A DNA stretch of 64,000 nt from Gammaproteobacteria bacterium (GTDB taxonomy: Bacteria; Pseudomonadota; Gammaproteobacteria; HK1), in contig JAJEAD010000011.1 of assembly GCA_022824305.1 (NCBI GenBank), positions 62,001-126,000 on the forward strand, in the 5' to 3' direction. The notes under the pieces are model-generated. The model searched no databases. It was not told the DNA's origin and saw only the letters and a list, made by a program, of their open reading frames with translations. This document shows positions 1 through 9,128 of this stretch, one piece after another. The first letter of the stretch is position 1. The number at the start of each line of letters is the position of its first letter. The position numbers and the translations under genes were made by a program.

Positions 1-211
1 CGCCGACGATCCGGTAGCCGATGCCGCCGGTTTCGAGGATTACCGATCCTCTGCCGGGGGCGTTGGCGAGAGGAACGCACCTCGCGGCAAAACGGCGGCG
101 ATCGCCTATACTGGAAGGGCCGGATGCCAACGATGGTTCGGGACGCAGCGCCATTGCATTTCTCCGGGGGTGCTGCTGCATCATCGAGGGAAGACAGGGG
201 ACACCAAGGAG

Positions 212-433
212 ATGGCAGTGACTCCCGAATCATGGACGGTGATCGGTACCGGGATCGTGATCCTGGTCGCCATCGCGACTTCCAATCGCCAGATTCGCGG
301 CGAGATGAACGAGATACGAGGCGAGATCAAGGAGATCCACGGCGAAATCGGCCGGCTTCGCGAGCGCATGGCGAAGCTCGAAGGGCTCCTCGAGGGGCTC
401 CGCGAAGCCATCACCGGCCGCAGGGCCGAGTGA
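212..433 (+). CDS. small membrane-anchored coiled-coil protein
   Basis: A 73-residue protein of unknown function. One hydrophobic segment (about residues 8-22, WTVIGTGIVILVAIA) is followed by a charged heptad-like stretch rich in Glu, Arg and Leu (about residues 28-66), so it looks like a single-pass membrane anchor with a cytoplasmic coiled coil. The ATG is chosen because AAGGAG lies directly upstream; a longer reading from 170 has no such site. It lies 40 bp before the alpha/beta hydrolase gene and may share its transcript. Similar short anchored coiled-coil proteins occur widely without an assigned role. Confidence 0.6.
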   Translation: MAVTPESWTVIGTGIVILVAIATSNRQIRGEMNEIRGEIKEIHGEIGRLRERMAKLEGLLEGLREAITGRRAE

Positions 434-473
434 GGGAGCCGCCCGCCCGGAACACGCGGGGACTCGTCAGCGC

Positions 474-1325
474 ATGAACGGTCGCTACATCGACGTCGAC
501 GGCTTCAACACCTGGTACCTCGACGAAGGCTCGGGGCCCACCGTCGTCCTCCTGCACGGCGCCGCGCTCGCGGTGGACGCCGAGATAACCTGGTTCCGTA
601 CCATCGAGGCGTTGCGGGGAGAATTCCGCCTCGTCGCCCCGGACCAGGTCGGCTTCGGCCGTACCGACATGCCACCGGGGGGCGTGTACTGGAACCGCCA
701 TCGGCGCGCCGACCATGCCCTGGCCTTCATCGAGCGCCTCGGCATCCGGAACGCCTGCCTGGTGGGCCACTCCGAGGGCGCCTACGTGGCGACCCGGCTC
801 GCCATCACCGCGCCCCACCTCGCTTCACGACTCGTGATCGTGACGAGCGGTGCCACCGCTCCCTATCTCGGGGGAGACGCCGACCGGGAGTGGATGGACG
901 CGGCGGCCGCCGCGTACAACGACCCCTCCCGCTTCGACAGCGAAGACGATTTCGTGCGCACGAGCGGGCGCCTGAGCCGGAGCGCGGATCCGCGCTTCGA
1001 GGCCATCCTGCGGGCCAACTACCGCCGGGCGGTGGAGGTCGGTCAGGAACGCATGTTCCGCGAGATACCGGCCGAGGAGTCGAACTACGAGACCTACGTG
1101 AGGCTCCAGCAGGAGCACATCTTTCCCTACCTCGACGCGCTGTCCATACCGGCGCTGCTCGTATGGGCGGAAGACGACGCCACGGTGCCCGTGGCCAGGG
1201 GGCTGAAGCTCTTCGAGCGCATCCCCGGGGCGGAGTTTCACCTCTTCCGCGACGCCGCCCACAACGTCATGCACGACCAGGCCGAGGGCTTCAACCGCCT
1301 GCTCCGGAGCTGGTGCGCGGGGTAG
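474..1325 (+). CDS. alpha/beta-fold hydrolase
   Basis: A 283-residue alpha/beta hydrolase. The oxyanion region is LLHGAAL (about residue 27), the nucleophile elbow is GHSEGAY (Ser near residue 99), the acid is probably Asp in WAEDDATVP (near 231), and the catalytic His is in the C-terminal AAHNVMHDQ segment (near 263). Length and order fit the MhpC/BphD-like and epoxide-hydrolase-like branches. No signal peptide is visible, so it should be cytoplasmic. The substrate cannot be deduced. The ATG at 474 is the natural start, since conserved sequence begins at once. Confidence 0.85.
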   Translation: MNGRYIDVDGFNTWYLDEGSGPTVVLLHGAALAVDAEITWFRTIEALRGEFRLVAPDQVGFGRTDMPPGGVYWNRHRRADHALAFIERLGIRNACLVGHSEGAYVATRLAITAPHLASRLVIVTSGATAPYLGGDADREWMDAAAAAYNDPSRFDSEDDFVRTSGRLSRSADPRFEAILRANYRRAVEVGQERMFREIPAEESNYETYVRLQQEHIFPYLDALSIPALLVWAEDDATVPVARGLKLFERIPGAEFHLFRDAAHNVMHDQAEGFNRLLRSWCAG

Positions 1326-1464
1326 GCACGCTCCCCGCCGGCAAGTCGCACGCGGAGTCCGCCCGCGGGGCGCGCTCTCGCTCCACCATTACCTCGTCGA
1401 AGCGCCACCCAGGATTTCATCCATATGTGAGTACGGCTCTCGACTGAGCAGATGTTTGACACCG

Positions 1465-1899
1465 CTAAGCGGATTGCAGCGGGTTCTCCCAGCGCAGATC
1501 GGCAAAACGCGCGAAGTCGTTGTCGCATGATGCGAGCGTCGCATCATGTGTGATTGCCAGTGCTGCCAAGTGCGCATCAGTCGTCAGATTTCCTGCTGTC
1601 CCGGTACTGGCGAGCAGCTTGCGAAGTACGCGCCAGTGATCGGGTTTCTCGGTAATCACCGTAACCAACTCGGTTGCCAGCCACGCATCGACCTTGGCAA
1701 GTGCTTCCTCCACCGACATGGGGCTCGGGTACACCTTCGGATGTGTCGAGATGCGCAGGAACCCCGACATGACGGTCCACGACAAGCCCACCGACTCGTC
1801 CCCATTCAGTACTTCTTCCCACCACTGCCGGAGTGCTTCGTGCTCGTCCACGTCCTCGTTGACGGCGTAGAGGAGCACATTGACGTCAACGACTTTCAC
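1465..1899 (-). CDS. vapC: PIN-domain ribonuclease toxin (VapC)
   Basis: A 144-residue PIN-domain protein, the usual VapC size. The N-terminus MKVVDVNVLLYA carries the first acidic metal-binding residue; TTDAHLAALA (near residue 104) and the later CDNDFARF region supply others. VapC toxins are Mg-dependent endoribonucleases that cut tRNA or other RNA when unrestrained. The gene starts inside the last codon of the antitoxin gene (4-base overlap), the standard vapBC order, so it is translationally coupled to it. The pair looks intact. Confidence 0.88.
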   Translation of the reverse strand: MKVVDVNVLLYAVNEDVDEHEALRQWWEEVLNGDESVGLSWTVMSGFLRISTHPKVYPSPMSVEEALAKVDAWLATELVTVITEKPDHWRVLRKLLASTGTAGNLTTDAHLAALAITHDATLASCDNDFARFADLRWENPLQSA

Positions 1900-2162
1900 T
1901 TGCGCAACGAAATCTTGCGGATGATCTCTTCGTCCTCGAGAGCGGCAGCGAGAGCAAGCGCCTTGTCTGTCTCGAATCGAGGACGGCCCATCCGCACGGT
2001 GGCTTCCCGGTACCGCTCACGAATTCCTCCAGGTTGACTCGATGTCGCGAGACCAACCCGTAACAGCCGATTGAGCATGCGCGTCATGGACATGCGCTCC
2101 TCGAGAGCACGTGCTCTGAGCGCGGTCATGAGATCGTCGTCTATGCGGACCGTACTTCGCAT
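1896..2162 (-). CDS. vapB: ribbon-helix-helix antitoxin (VapB)
   Basis: An 88-residue antitoxin. The N-terminal MRSTVRIDDDLMTALRARA is a typical ribbon-helix-helix DNA-binding strand and helix. The C-terminal half (PRFETDKALALAAALEDEE) is the flexible toxin-wrapping part. It should neutralise the downstream VapC and repress its own promoter. The start is placed at the ATG of MRSTVR; an in-frame ATG 13 codons upstream would add a basic tail not expected in this family. The palindromic-looking sequence just upstream (about 2163-2210) is the likely operator region. Confidence 0.85.
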   Translation of the reverse strand: MRSTVRIDDDLMTALRARALEERMSMTRMLNRLLRVGLATSSQPGGIRERYREATVRMGRPRFETDKALALAAALEDEEIIRKISLRK

Positions 2163-2257
2163 GGTGTCATGGCCTCTGGACTTGCGATGCCATGACATCA
2201 ATTACGTGACCGAGAGGGGGTTGGTCAAGCCCCTGGCGTGAGATCAGGGCCAGCGCG

Positions 2258-3511
2258 TCAGAGGCCGTACCTCTCCCGGTAGGCATCGCGCGCGGCCTGA
2301 AAGCAGAGCAGCGGCGCCCGCAGCGTGCCCGCCCCAATCTGCCCCACGCCGTTGCGGCCGGCCAGCCCCGCGTCGATCACCGGGAGGGTTCCGGTCTCGG
2401 CGACCCTGAACACGTCCACGCCGGTCGGGGTTCCGCGGTAGCCGAAGTAGGGAATCCGGTAGTCGCTGTTCTCGCCCACCGTGATGTCGTACATCGCGAG
2501 GTTGTTCTCGATCATCACTTCCGGCGACCCGCCCTGGTAGGCCTGCAGCGGAAAGGCCGCCGCCTGCGCGAAGCCGCCCAGGCCCACCGTCTCGGTGATG
2601 TGGCTCTCACCGCCGATCCACTCCACGTCGTCGTCGGTGAAGCCCTCGAAGAGCTTCACGTCGGCCTGCGCCGGCGGACCGCGGAACCACTCGTCGCCGA
2701 GGCCGCCGACGCGGATCGAGAAGTCGTTGCAGTTGATGGTCATGGCGGTCATGACACTCGAGCCCTCCACCCCGTGCGCCCCGTCCGCGGTGGACTTGGC
2801 CGCGGCCATGGACAGGCGGAGGAAGAAGTAGTCGCTCTGCTGCAGGAAGGCGAGCATCTCCTTGACCCGCTCGCCGTGCCGGGACTGCAGGTCGAGAAGA
2901 TGAGGAGCGAGCGCCCGCCCGAAGAGCAGGGTGGCCGCGGTGTTGCGGCTGTGGCACTCGTCGCCCATGTGCAGGGCCCGCGAGATCATCGGCTTGAGCG
3001 CGATGCCGCCCGATGCCCGCACCGCGTCCCCGATTACCGGGCCGGCCACGTCGCGGAGGAAGTCCAGGGCGTCGCGAACCTCGTCGTCGTAGACGCCGTA
3101 GTTGAGGCGACGCCGGGACTCGCCCTCGTAGAAGTTGCAGAATCCCCGGTTGCCGAAGGCGCGGTTCTCGACCACGAAGACCGGCATGGATGCGGTGTAG
3201 ATCCCGGCCACGGACCCGACGCAGCCGTGGTCATGACAGGCTCCAATGCGGATCCTTCCCGATTCGAAGCCCGCGGCCGCCTCCGCCTCGTCGGCGGCGA
3301 GACCTTCGTAGACCGCTCCGTAGATGAGCGAGTTGCGCTGCCCGCCGCGGTACTCCCGCCAGGGGAGAGGAGCGCCGGAAGTGAGCACGGTACCCGGCTC
3401 CAGTCCGGGAACGACCTCCCCCGCGGGGCGCACATCGACCAGAACCGGATCGGCCGCATTGAGCCGGCGCAGGGTCTCGGCGTTGGCCTCCCTTCTCCTC
3501 GCTTCGCTCAC
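2258..3511 (-). CDS. DUF1116 family protein (AllG/YlbE-like)
   Basis: A 417-residue protein of the DUF1116 family, to which E. coli YlbE (AllG) belongs. AllG works with FdrA (AllF) and AllH as an oxamate carbamoyltransferase in allantoin breakdown (established for E. coli). Recognisable family segments include LPWREY (near 49), GACHDHGCVGS (near 92), and HMGDECHSRN (near 182), which has His and Cys that could bind metal. No FdrA, AllH or carbamate kinase gene accompanies it here, so it probably acts alone or with partners elsewhere. It begins with GTG and lies 140 bp downstream of the glutamine-synthetase-like gene on the same strand, next to the guanidine-type locus. A carbamoyl-transfer role is inference. 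Confidence 0.75.
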   Translation of the reverse strand: MSEARRREANAETLRRLNAADPVLVDVRPAGEVVPGLEPGTVLTSGAPLPWREYRGGQRNSLIYGAVYEGLAADEAEAAAGFESGRIRIGACHDHGCVGSVAGIYTASMPVFVVENRAFGNRGFCNFYEGESRRRLNYGVYDDEVRDALDFLRDVAGPVIGDAVRASGGIALKPMISRALHMGDECHSRNTAATLLFGRALAPHLLDLQSRHGERVKEMLAFLQQSDYFFLRLSMAAAKSTADGAHGVEGSSVMTAMTINCNDFSIRVGGLGDEWFRGPPAQADVKLFEGFTDDDVEWIGGESHITETVGLGGFAQAAAFPLQAYQGGSPEVMIENNLAMYDITVGENSDYRIPYFGYRGTPTGVDVFRVAETGTLPVIDAGLAGRNGVGQIGAGTLRAPLLCFQAARDAYRERYGL

Positions 3512-3520
3512 GTCGTCCCC

Positions 3521-3590
3521 ACTCGATATCTAATCCAATTTCTCATTTACATTTCTTAACTATCAGTTTCTTCGAGGATTCCCACTCTCG
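3521..3590 (-). promoter_or_regulatory. AT-rich leader of the DUF1116 gene
   Basis: The 140-bp gap between the glutamine-synthetase-like gene and the DUF1116 gene holds one of the most AT-rich patches of the window. A TAGATA hexamer (3527-3532, minus strand) could serve as a -10 box, but I find no good -35 at normal spacing. The patch suggests the DUF1116 gene can be transcribed from its own promoter. Confidence 0.3.
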
Positions 3591-3651
3591 TTGGAGTCCA
3601 TTCTCAACTTCGTCGAGCGACAGCGGGGGAAAGCCCTCGAGAGTGGATGGC

Positions 3652-5013
3652 TCACCACAGTCGCAGGTACTTGTCCCGCTCCCACTTCGTCACGTCCAGG
3701 CAGTACTCCTGCCACTCGGCTCGCTTGTACGAGAGAAAGGTCTCACGGAAGGCCTCCCCGAGGACCTCCCGGGCAAGGTCATCGGCCTCGAGCTCATCCA
3801 GGGCATGGCCCAGGGTTTGAGGGAGCCGCCGCACGCCGCGCCTCTCGAGCTCTTCGTCGCTGTGGTCGTAGGTGTTGTACTCCACCGGCTCGCCCGCTTC
3901 GAGTCCGTCGCGGATGCCGCGCAAGCCCGCCGCCAGCACCATCGCGGTAGCGAGGTAGAAGTTGCAGGCGCTGTCGGCCTGTCGCACCTCCAGGCAGCGA
4001 CGGTTCATCGGCAGGCGCCCGATGAGGGTGCGGTTGTTGTGTCCGTAGGCCCGGTACACCGGCGCCCAGGACATCTCCCGCATCCGGCCGTAGGGCTCCA
4101 TGCGCTTGTAGGAGTTGGTGGTCGGGCACGCGAGAGCGGTGATTGCGCCGGAGTGAGCCAGCACCCCCGCGGTGAAACGGTAGGCGAGCTCGGTGTAGCC
4201 GCGCCCGCGAGGCGATGCGGTGGTGTCTCCGGCGTCGAACAGGTTCCGGCCGCTCTCCGCGTCCGCGAGGCTCACGTTCAGGTGGGCGCCGGAACCGAAG
4301 GCGTCGGACCACGGCTTCGGCATGAAGGTGGCGATGCAGCCGAGGCTTCTCGCCACGTGCTTCGCCATCAGCCGGAAGACGATCATGCGGTCGGCCATCG
4401 CCAGCGCGTCGGTGTAGGAGAAGTCGAACTCGTACTGCCCGTCGCCGCCTTCGTGGTCGAAGGAGTAGACACCCCAGCCGAGCTCGTTCATGTAATCGAC
4501 CATCGGCTCGAGGAAGGCGTCCGCCTGCATGGTGGCGTCGAGGTCGTACCCGCGGGTGGGCAGGTTGACGGTGTCGTCGGACACGAAGGGGAGCCAGTCG
4601 CCGTCCACCTCCCGCAGCACGTAGAGCTCGGGTTCTACTCCCATGTTCATGACGTAGCCCTGCTCGGCCGCGAGCCCGATCTGCCGCTTGAGCACCGCCC
4701 GGGAGTCGTGGTCGTAGGGCCGGCCGTCGAACTCCAGGTCCGCCGCCGCGACCGCGTAGCGCCGGTCCCACGGAAGCACGACGAGCGATTCGAGATCCGG
4801 CTTCCCCACGCACTCGTCCTCGTTCGGTCCGAGGGGTCCCATGCCTTCGAGCGCCCCCACCGTGTAGAGCTCCGAACCGGCGAGGTAGCTCTCGAAGTGG
4901 TCGACGGGCACCGCTTTCGACTTCGGCACGCCGTGGAGGTCGACATAAGCGCCGAAGAGGGTGGTGACGCCGGCGGCCTCGAGTGCCTCCTTGGTACGGA
5001 TAGAGTGCGTCAT
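3652..5013 (-). CDS. glutamine synthetase family ligase (gamma-glutamylmethylamide synthetase-like)
   Basis: A 453-residue protein of the GlnA fold. Family motifs in order: GVEPELYVL (metal-binding Glu residues, near 125), HEGGDGQYEFDF (near 195), FGSGAHLNVSL (near 250), CPTTNSYKRM (near 310) and the ADSACNFYLATA segment. It is most like the GlnT/type III branch that includes glutamate-methylamine ligase, which joins an amine to the gamma-carboxyl of glutamate using ATP. No adenylylation-type Tyr motif is evident. The start ATG (MTHSIRTKEA) faces the PotD-like gene across a 158-bp divergent region. The neighbouring hydrolase should release ammonia or a methylamine, so this enzyme may capture that product. 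Ammonia and methylamine cannot be told apart as substrates from sequence. Confidence 0.78.
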   Translation of the reverse strand: MTHSIRTKEALEAAGVTTLFGAYVDLHGVPKSKAVPVDHFESYLAGSELYTVGALEGMGPLGPNEDECVGKPDLESLVVLPWDRRYAVAAADLEFDGRPYDHDSRAVLKRQIGLAAEQGYVMNMGVEPELYVLREVDGDWLPFVSDDTVNLPTRGYDLDATMQADAFLEPMVDYMNELGWGVYSFDHEGGDGQYEFDFSYTDALAMADRMIVFRLMAKHVARSLGCIATFMPKPWSDAFGSGAHLNVSLADAESGRNLFDAGDTTASPRGRGYTELAYRFTAGVLAHSGAITALACPTTNSYKRMEPYGRMREMSWAPVYRAYGHNNRTLIGRLPMNRRCLEVRQADSACNFYLATAMVLAAGLRGIRDGLEAGEPVEYNTYDHSDEELERRGVRRLPQTLGHALDELEADDLAREVLGEAFRETFLSYKRAEWQEYCLDVTKWERDKYLRLW

Positions 5014-5171
5014 GACCGACTGGGAGCTCCTTGGCCGAGGGCAGGAAGGGCGCACAAGCATACCCTCGCCCGGCCCGCAATCAAGCTCACGGCGCCAGCC
5101 CGCGCCCGTGCCGGGGTCGGCGAATTCGACTAGACTCCGCCCGCAGCACCTGTTCTCAACATGGGAGTACG

Positions 5172-6299
5172 ATGATGATTAGACGTGGCAACGGACCCTT
5201 CGCGCCCCATGACCGGAGCTGGCAGCGCCTGAGCCGGCGGCGCTTCCTCGAGCGCAGCGGCGCGAGCGCGGCCCTGCTCGCCGCGGGCAGCACTCTGCCC
5301 GGATTCGCGCTCGCGGACGAAGCCATGAGCTTCCTCACCTGGTGCGATCACATGGACCCGCGCCTGATCGGCGGTTTCGAGGAGATGGCCGGCATCAAGG
5401 TCAACGCCAAGAGCTACGACGGCACCGGCAGTGCGCTGGCGGTCAAGGACCAGTCGCCGGCGGGGGACTGGGACCTCTTCTGCATCGACTTCCAGGACAC
5501 TCCCTCCGTCGCGCAGCAGGGCTACCTGGTCGAACTCGACGACAGCCGCGTGCCCTGGGACCACATCTTCGACGGCATCCGCAACCAGCCCCACACCTAT
5601 TCCGACGGAAAGCTCTACGGCATTCCCGACAAGTTCGGGTACTACGGGGTCGCCTACGACAAGACCCGCATCGATGCGGCCGACGCCAGGACCGCCGAGA
5701 TCATGTGGAACCCGAAGTACGAGGGACGCATCGCGGTCTACGACTACTACTTCCCGATCATCCAGCTCGTCGGCCTGTCCCAGGGCCTCGCCCCCAAGGA
5801 CATCACGGTCGAGAACCTCGAGTCGACGATCCGCGAGCCCCTGCTCGCGCTCAAGGCCCATGCCAAGGTAGTCGGCGATCTCGTCACCGTGATGAACGCG
5901 CTCGGGGCCGAGTCGGTGGACCTCATCATCGGCGGCGCGGAGTGGTCGGTGGCCCTGGACATGGCCACGAACCCGGCTCTCGACTACAGCGTGTTCGACG
6001 AGGGCGCGCTGATGTGGAACGAGGGACTGTCCATATTCGCCGACTCGGAGCGCCAGGACGCCTGCTGGCAGTTCATCGACTGGACCCTGTCGCCGGAAGG
6101 CCAGCGCTACCTCGCGACCTCGGAGTGCTTCTGGGGCAACCCGGTGCGCAAGGACACCCCACTGACGGAGGAGGAGGCGAAGATCCTGCGCTGGGACGAG
6201 CAGGTCGCGATCCTCGACAACGCCCATCCCTCCACGCTCGGCGAGCCCGACCTCGACGCCGCGATGCTCGACCTGTGGCAGGAGTTCCTCGCGACCTGA
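5172..6299 (+). CDS. PotD/PotF-type solute-binding protein, Tat-exported
   Basis: A 375-residue periplasmic binding protein of the spermidine/putrescine (PotD) class. A twin-arginine signal, SRRRFLERSGAS, precedes a hydrophobic stretch ending in ALADE (about residues 18-42), so it is exported folded. The mature part has family segments such as YGIPDKFGYYGVAYD and the C-terminal WTLSPEGQRYLA. The ATG at 5172 follows GGGAG at 4-base spacing. It is the first gene of potD-potB-potC. The usual ligands are polyamines, but members also bind guanidino compounds. The adjacent nickel hydrolase suggests a guanidine-type ligand here (inference). Confidence 0.87.
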   Translation: MMIRRGNGPFAPHDRSWQRLSRRRFLERSGASAALLAAGSTLPGFALADEAMSFLTWCDHMDPRLIGGFEEMAGIKVNAKSYDGTGSALAVKDQSPAGDWDLFCIDFQDTPSVAQQGYLVELDDSRVPWDHIFDGIRNQPHTYSDGKLYGIPDKFGYYGVAYDKTRIDAADARTAEIMWNPKYEGRIAVYDYYFPIIQLVGLSQGLAPKDITVENLESTIREPLLALKAHAKVVGDLVTVMNALGAESVDLIIGGAEWSVALDMATNPALDYSVFDEGALMWNEGLSIFADSERQDACWQFIDWTLSPEGQRYLATSECFWGNPVRKDTPLTEEEAKILRWDEQVAILDNAHPSTLGEPDLDAAMLDLWQEFLAT

Positions 6300-6336
6300 A
6301 CGCGGGAATCCGCTCTGCTCGACACGGACCCGGGCG

Positions 6337-7200
6337 ATGAAGCGCGCTTCACCGTCCGGGTCCCGCTCGAGCCTTGCGAAGTGGGCGACCGCGCCCACGC
6401 TGCTGTGGACGGTACTGCTCTTCGCGGCCCCGCTCGCCTTCATGCTCATGGTGAGCACCTGGAAGCGGGTCCGCGGAAAGCTGGACCCGGTCTGGACCTT
6501 CGACAACTACGAGAAGATCTTCTCCAAGAGCTACCTCCTCGACGGGCTCTTCAACTCGATCGAGGTGTCGCTCACCGTCGTCGCGATCAGCGTGATGGTG
6601 GCGTATCCGCTCGCCTACGTGCTCGCCTACCGGGTACCGGCGCGCTGGCAGAAGCTGATGCTGGTGCTGATGATCCTGCCCTTCTGGACCTCGTACCTCG
6701 TTCGCTCCTACGCCTGGTCGGTGGTCCTCGGCGACAACGGCATCGTCAACTCCACGCTCCTCGCGATCGGCCTCGTCGACGCCCCCCTGCATCTCGACTA
6801 CCGCCGGGGCGCCACCGTGCTCGGCTTCGTCCACTTCTTCACGATGCTGCTCACCCTGACCATCTATGCCAACCTCGTACAGATCAACCCGTCCTACCGC
6901 GCCGCGGCCGCCGATCTGGGGGCGTCGCGACTGCAGGTGTTCCTGCGCATCACCCTGCCGCTCAGCATCCCCGGGATCATGGTCGGCGCCTTCCTCACCT
7001 TCGTGATCACGATGGGCGACTTCATCACTCCCCAGATCCTCGGCGGGGCGAACGAGCTGCTCCTGCCGCAGTCGATCATCCTCCAGATCCAGCGGGCCAC
7101 GGACTTCCCCATGGCCGCGGCGATGAGCGTGCTGCTCATGCTGAGCGTGACCGTCGCCTACTTCGCTCTCGCCCGCTGGCTGCGCCTCGACCGGATGTAG
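6337..7200 (+). CDS. ABC transporter permease, PotB type
   Basis: A 287-residue inner-membrane permease with about six hydrophobic segments: near residues 18-38, 75-98, 105-130, 150-180, 215-235 and 258-280. The coupling-helix EAA-like motif AAADLGASRLQVFLRITLPL (about 188-207) contacts the ATPase. PotB-like features include the FWTSYLVRSYAW segment. It starts 37 bp after the binding-protein gene and ends 3 bp before the next permease, so the three genes form one operon. Confidence 0.87.
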   Translation: MKRASPSGSRSSLAKWATAPTLLWTVLLFAAPLAFMLMVSTWKRVRGKLDPVWTFDNYEKIFSKSYLLDGLFNSIEVSLTVVAISVMVAYPLAYVLAYRVPARWQKLMLVLMILPFWTSYLVRSYAWSVVLGDNGIVNSTLLAIGLVDAPLHLDYRRGATVLGFVHFFTMLLTLTIYANLVQINPSYRAAAADLGASRLQVFLRITLPLSIPGIMVGAFLTFVITMGDFITPQILGGANELLLPQSIILQIQRATDFPMAAAMSVLLMLSVTVAYFALARWLRLDRM

Positions 7201-7203
7201 CAC

Positions 7204-7992
7204 ATGAGCCGGCTCCGATTCGACCTTGGGTGGGTCTACCTGGCGCTGGGCTACACCTTCATCTTCCTCCCGGTGCTGGTGCTGGTGCTCTTCTCGTTCA
7301 CGTCCAGGGACGTCCCCATGCCGCCCTTCGAAGGCCCGAGCCTCGAGTGGTACCGGCGCATCTTCGGCAACGAGCGCATGGTGCACGCGCTGGTCAACTC
7401 CGTGACGCTCGCGGGCGGATCCTCCCTCGTCGCGACGGTGCTGGGATTTCTCGGGGCCTACGGCATCGCGCGGCACCCCACCCGTTGGGAAGGGCTCATG
7501 CGCTACCTGATCATGGCGCCCATCACCGTCTCGTACCTGATCGTCGGGATGGGGCTGCTGGTCACCTTCCACGTCATGGGCGTCCCGAAGTCGCTGTGGG
7601 CGGTGGGCGCCGGCCACGTGGTGATCAACCTGCCGCTGTGCTTCTCCATCATCCTCGCCGGCCTCGGCGAGCACCAGCGCAACCTCGAGCGGGCCGCCCA
7701 CGACCTGGGCGCGAGCGAGATCCAGGCCCTGCTGCGCATCACCGTGCCCGTCACCCTTCCTTCCATACTCGCCGCCTACTGCCTCTCCTTCACCCTCTCA
7801 TGGGACGAGTTCATCATCGCCTTCCTCCTCACGCGCTTCGAGGTGACCCTGCCCGTCCTGCTCTTCGAGCTCCTGCGCGCCGGCAGCAGCCCGGAGCTGA
7901 ACGCGGCGGGCAGCGTGGTCTTCTGCATCTCGATGAGCGTGGTGCTCGTCGCGGTTGCGCTCACCCTGGGCCGGCGCTCGTCGCGCGCCTGA
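7204..7992 (+). CDS. ABC transporter permease, PotC type
   Basis: A 262-residue second permease subunit with about six membrane segments. The coupling motif AAHDLGASEIQALLRITVPV lies near residues 162-181, followed by PSILAAYCLSFTLSWDEF, typical of PotC. It is 3 bp downstream of the PotB-like gene and should pair with it in the channel. Its 3' end meets the PotA-like gene convergently, 15 bp apart, so the ATPase is not co-transcribed with its membrane partners. Confidence 0.87.
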   Translation: MSRLRFDLGWVYLALGYTFIFLPVLVLVLFSFTSRDVPMPPFEGPSLEWYRRIFGNERMVHALVNSVTLAGGSSLVATVLGFLGAYGIARHPTRWEGLMRYLIMAPITVSYLIVGMGLLVTFHVMGVPKSLWAVGAGHVVINLPLCFSIILAGLGEHQRNLERAAHDLGASEIQALLRITVPVTLPSILAAYCLSFTLSWDEFIIAFLLTRFEVTLPVLLFELLRAGSSPELNAAGSVVFCISMSVVLVAVALTLGRRSSRA

Positions 7993-8007
7993 GCCCCGTC
8001 TCCGGCC

Positions 8008-9090
8008 TCAGTCCGCGAGCAGGACCACGTCCCGGCGGCGCACGAAGACCTCCGGCCGGTCGCCGGGGTGCACCGCCTGCTCCACCGGCACCCGCAGCAG
8101 CAGGTCCGTCCTGCCGTCCCCCGCCGACACCGCGTGGCAGCGCCGGTGCGTGCCCTGGAACACCATCTCCTCGATGGTCACTTCCCCCAGGGAAATCGCG
8201 TCGGGCGGCGCCTCGAGCTTGATGTGCTCGGGCCGCACCGAGAGGTGCACGGTGGCCCCCTCGGGCGCTTCGCCCTCGACCTCCACTTCGGCGAGCGGGG
8301 TGCGCAGGCGCAGGAGGCCGTTTCGCCGCCCGGAGACGGTGGCGGTGAAGATGTTGCTCTCGCCCATGAAGGTGGCGGTGAAGAGCGTCGCGGGGGAGAG
8401 GTACACCCGGTCCGGAGAGCCGAGGTCCTCGATCCGACCGTGGTTCAGCACCACGATCTTGTCCGCGATGCTCATCGCCTCTTCCTGGTCGTGCGTAACG
8501 TGGACGAAGGTGACCCCGAGCTGCTTCTGGAGACCGACCAGCTCCTCCTGCATCTGACGGCGGAGGTTGAGGTCCAGCGCGCCGAGCGGCTCGTCGAGGA
8601 GCAGCACCGCGGGCTGCACCACGATGGCGCGGGCGAGCGCGACGCGCTGGCGCTGCCCGCCGCTCAACTGGTGGATGGCGCGGGCGCCGAAGCCCTCCAG
8701 TCCCACCAGGCGGAGCGCCTCCGCCACCCGGCGCCGGCGTTCCGCCCTCGCCACCCGGCGCATCTCCAGGCCGAAGCCGACATTGGACCCGACGCTCATG
8801 TGGGGAAAGAGCGCGTAGTCCTGGAACACGGTGACGGTGGGCCGGCGCGAGGGCGGGAGCCGGGTGATGTCGCTCCCCTCGAGGTAGACCGCGCCCGCGC
8901 TCGGCTCCACGAAGCCCCCGATCATCGAGAGGATCGTGGTCTTGCCGCTGCCCGAGGGGCCGAGCAGCACCACGAACTCGCCCCGCTCGATGACGAGATC
9001 GACAGTGTCCACCGCGACCATCTCGCCGTAGGCCTTTCGGATACCCCGAAGCTCGACCAGCGGTCCGCCGGAACTGATCCCCTCCGCCAT
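8008..9090 (-). CDS. ABC transporter ATPase, PotA type
   Basis: A 360-residue ATPase for the polyamine-type importer. Walker [10 protein letters not shown] lies near residue 41, the Q-loop is [13 protein letters not shown], the signature is [15 protein letters not shown], and Walker B is [18 protein letters not shown]-terminal TOBE domain follows (from about residue 240). The start ATG (MAEGISSGG) is chosen because the P-loop region begins right after it; a reading further upstream would run across hypB. The gene is on the opposite strand to potDBC and points away from hypB, with which it shares a 108-bp divergent promoter region. Confidence 0.87.
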   Translation of the reverse strand: MAEGISSGGPLVELRGIRKAYGEMVAVDTVDLVIERGEFVVLLGPSGSGKTTILSMIGGFVEPSAGAVYLEGSDITRLPPSRRPTVTVFQDYALFPHMSVGSNVGFGLEMRRVARAERRRRVAEALRLVGLEGFGARAIHQLSGGQRQRVALARAIVVQPAVLLLDEPLGALDLNLRRQMQEELVGLQKQLGVTFVHVTHDQEEAMSIADKIVVLNHGRIEDLGSPDRVYLSPATLFTATFMGESNIFTATVSGRRNGLLRLRTPLAEVEVEGEAPEGATVHLSVRPEHIKLEAPPDAISLGEVTIEEMVFQGTHRRCHAVSAGDGRTDLLLRVPVEQAVHPGDRPEVFVRRRDVVLLAD

Positions 9091-9099
9091 CGCACTCGC

Positions 9100-9128
9100 T
9101 TGATTGCCCCGATTGGCGTACCTAGCAT
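9100..9128 (+). promoter_or_regulatory. candidate sigma70-type promoter for hypBA-ureohydrolase operon
   Basis: In the 108-bp divergent gap between the PotA-like gene and hypB, TTGATT (9100-9105) and TAGCAT (9123-9128) are separated by 17 bases. Each matches the sigma70 consensus at four of six positions. The boxes point toward hypB, whose ATG lies about 70 bp downstream, leaving room for a leader. A short GC hairpin (about 9161-9179) lies in that leader. Confidence 0.4.

Noticed and set aside
1-211. A gene at the left edge of the window
   Set aside because: Short overlapping frames exist, but none has a ribosome site, recognisable motif or sensible composition.
5014-5171. A guanidine riboswitch (ykkC, mini-ykkC or guanidine-III) upstream of the transporter, the ligase or hypB
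   Set aside because: I looked for paired hairpins with ACGR loops and for the ykkC core in 5014-5171 and 9091-9198 and found nothing convincing. A covariance search would be decisive.
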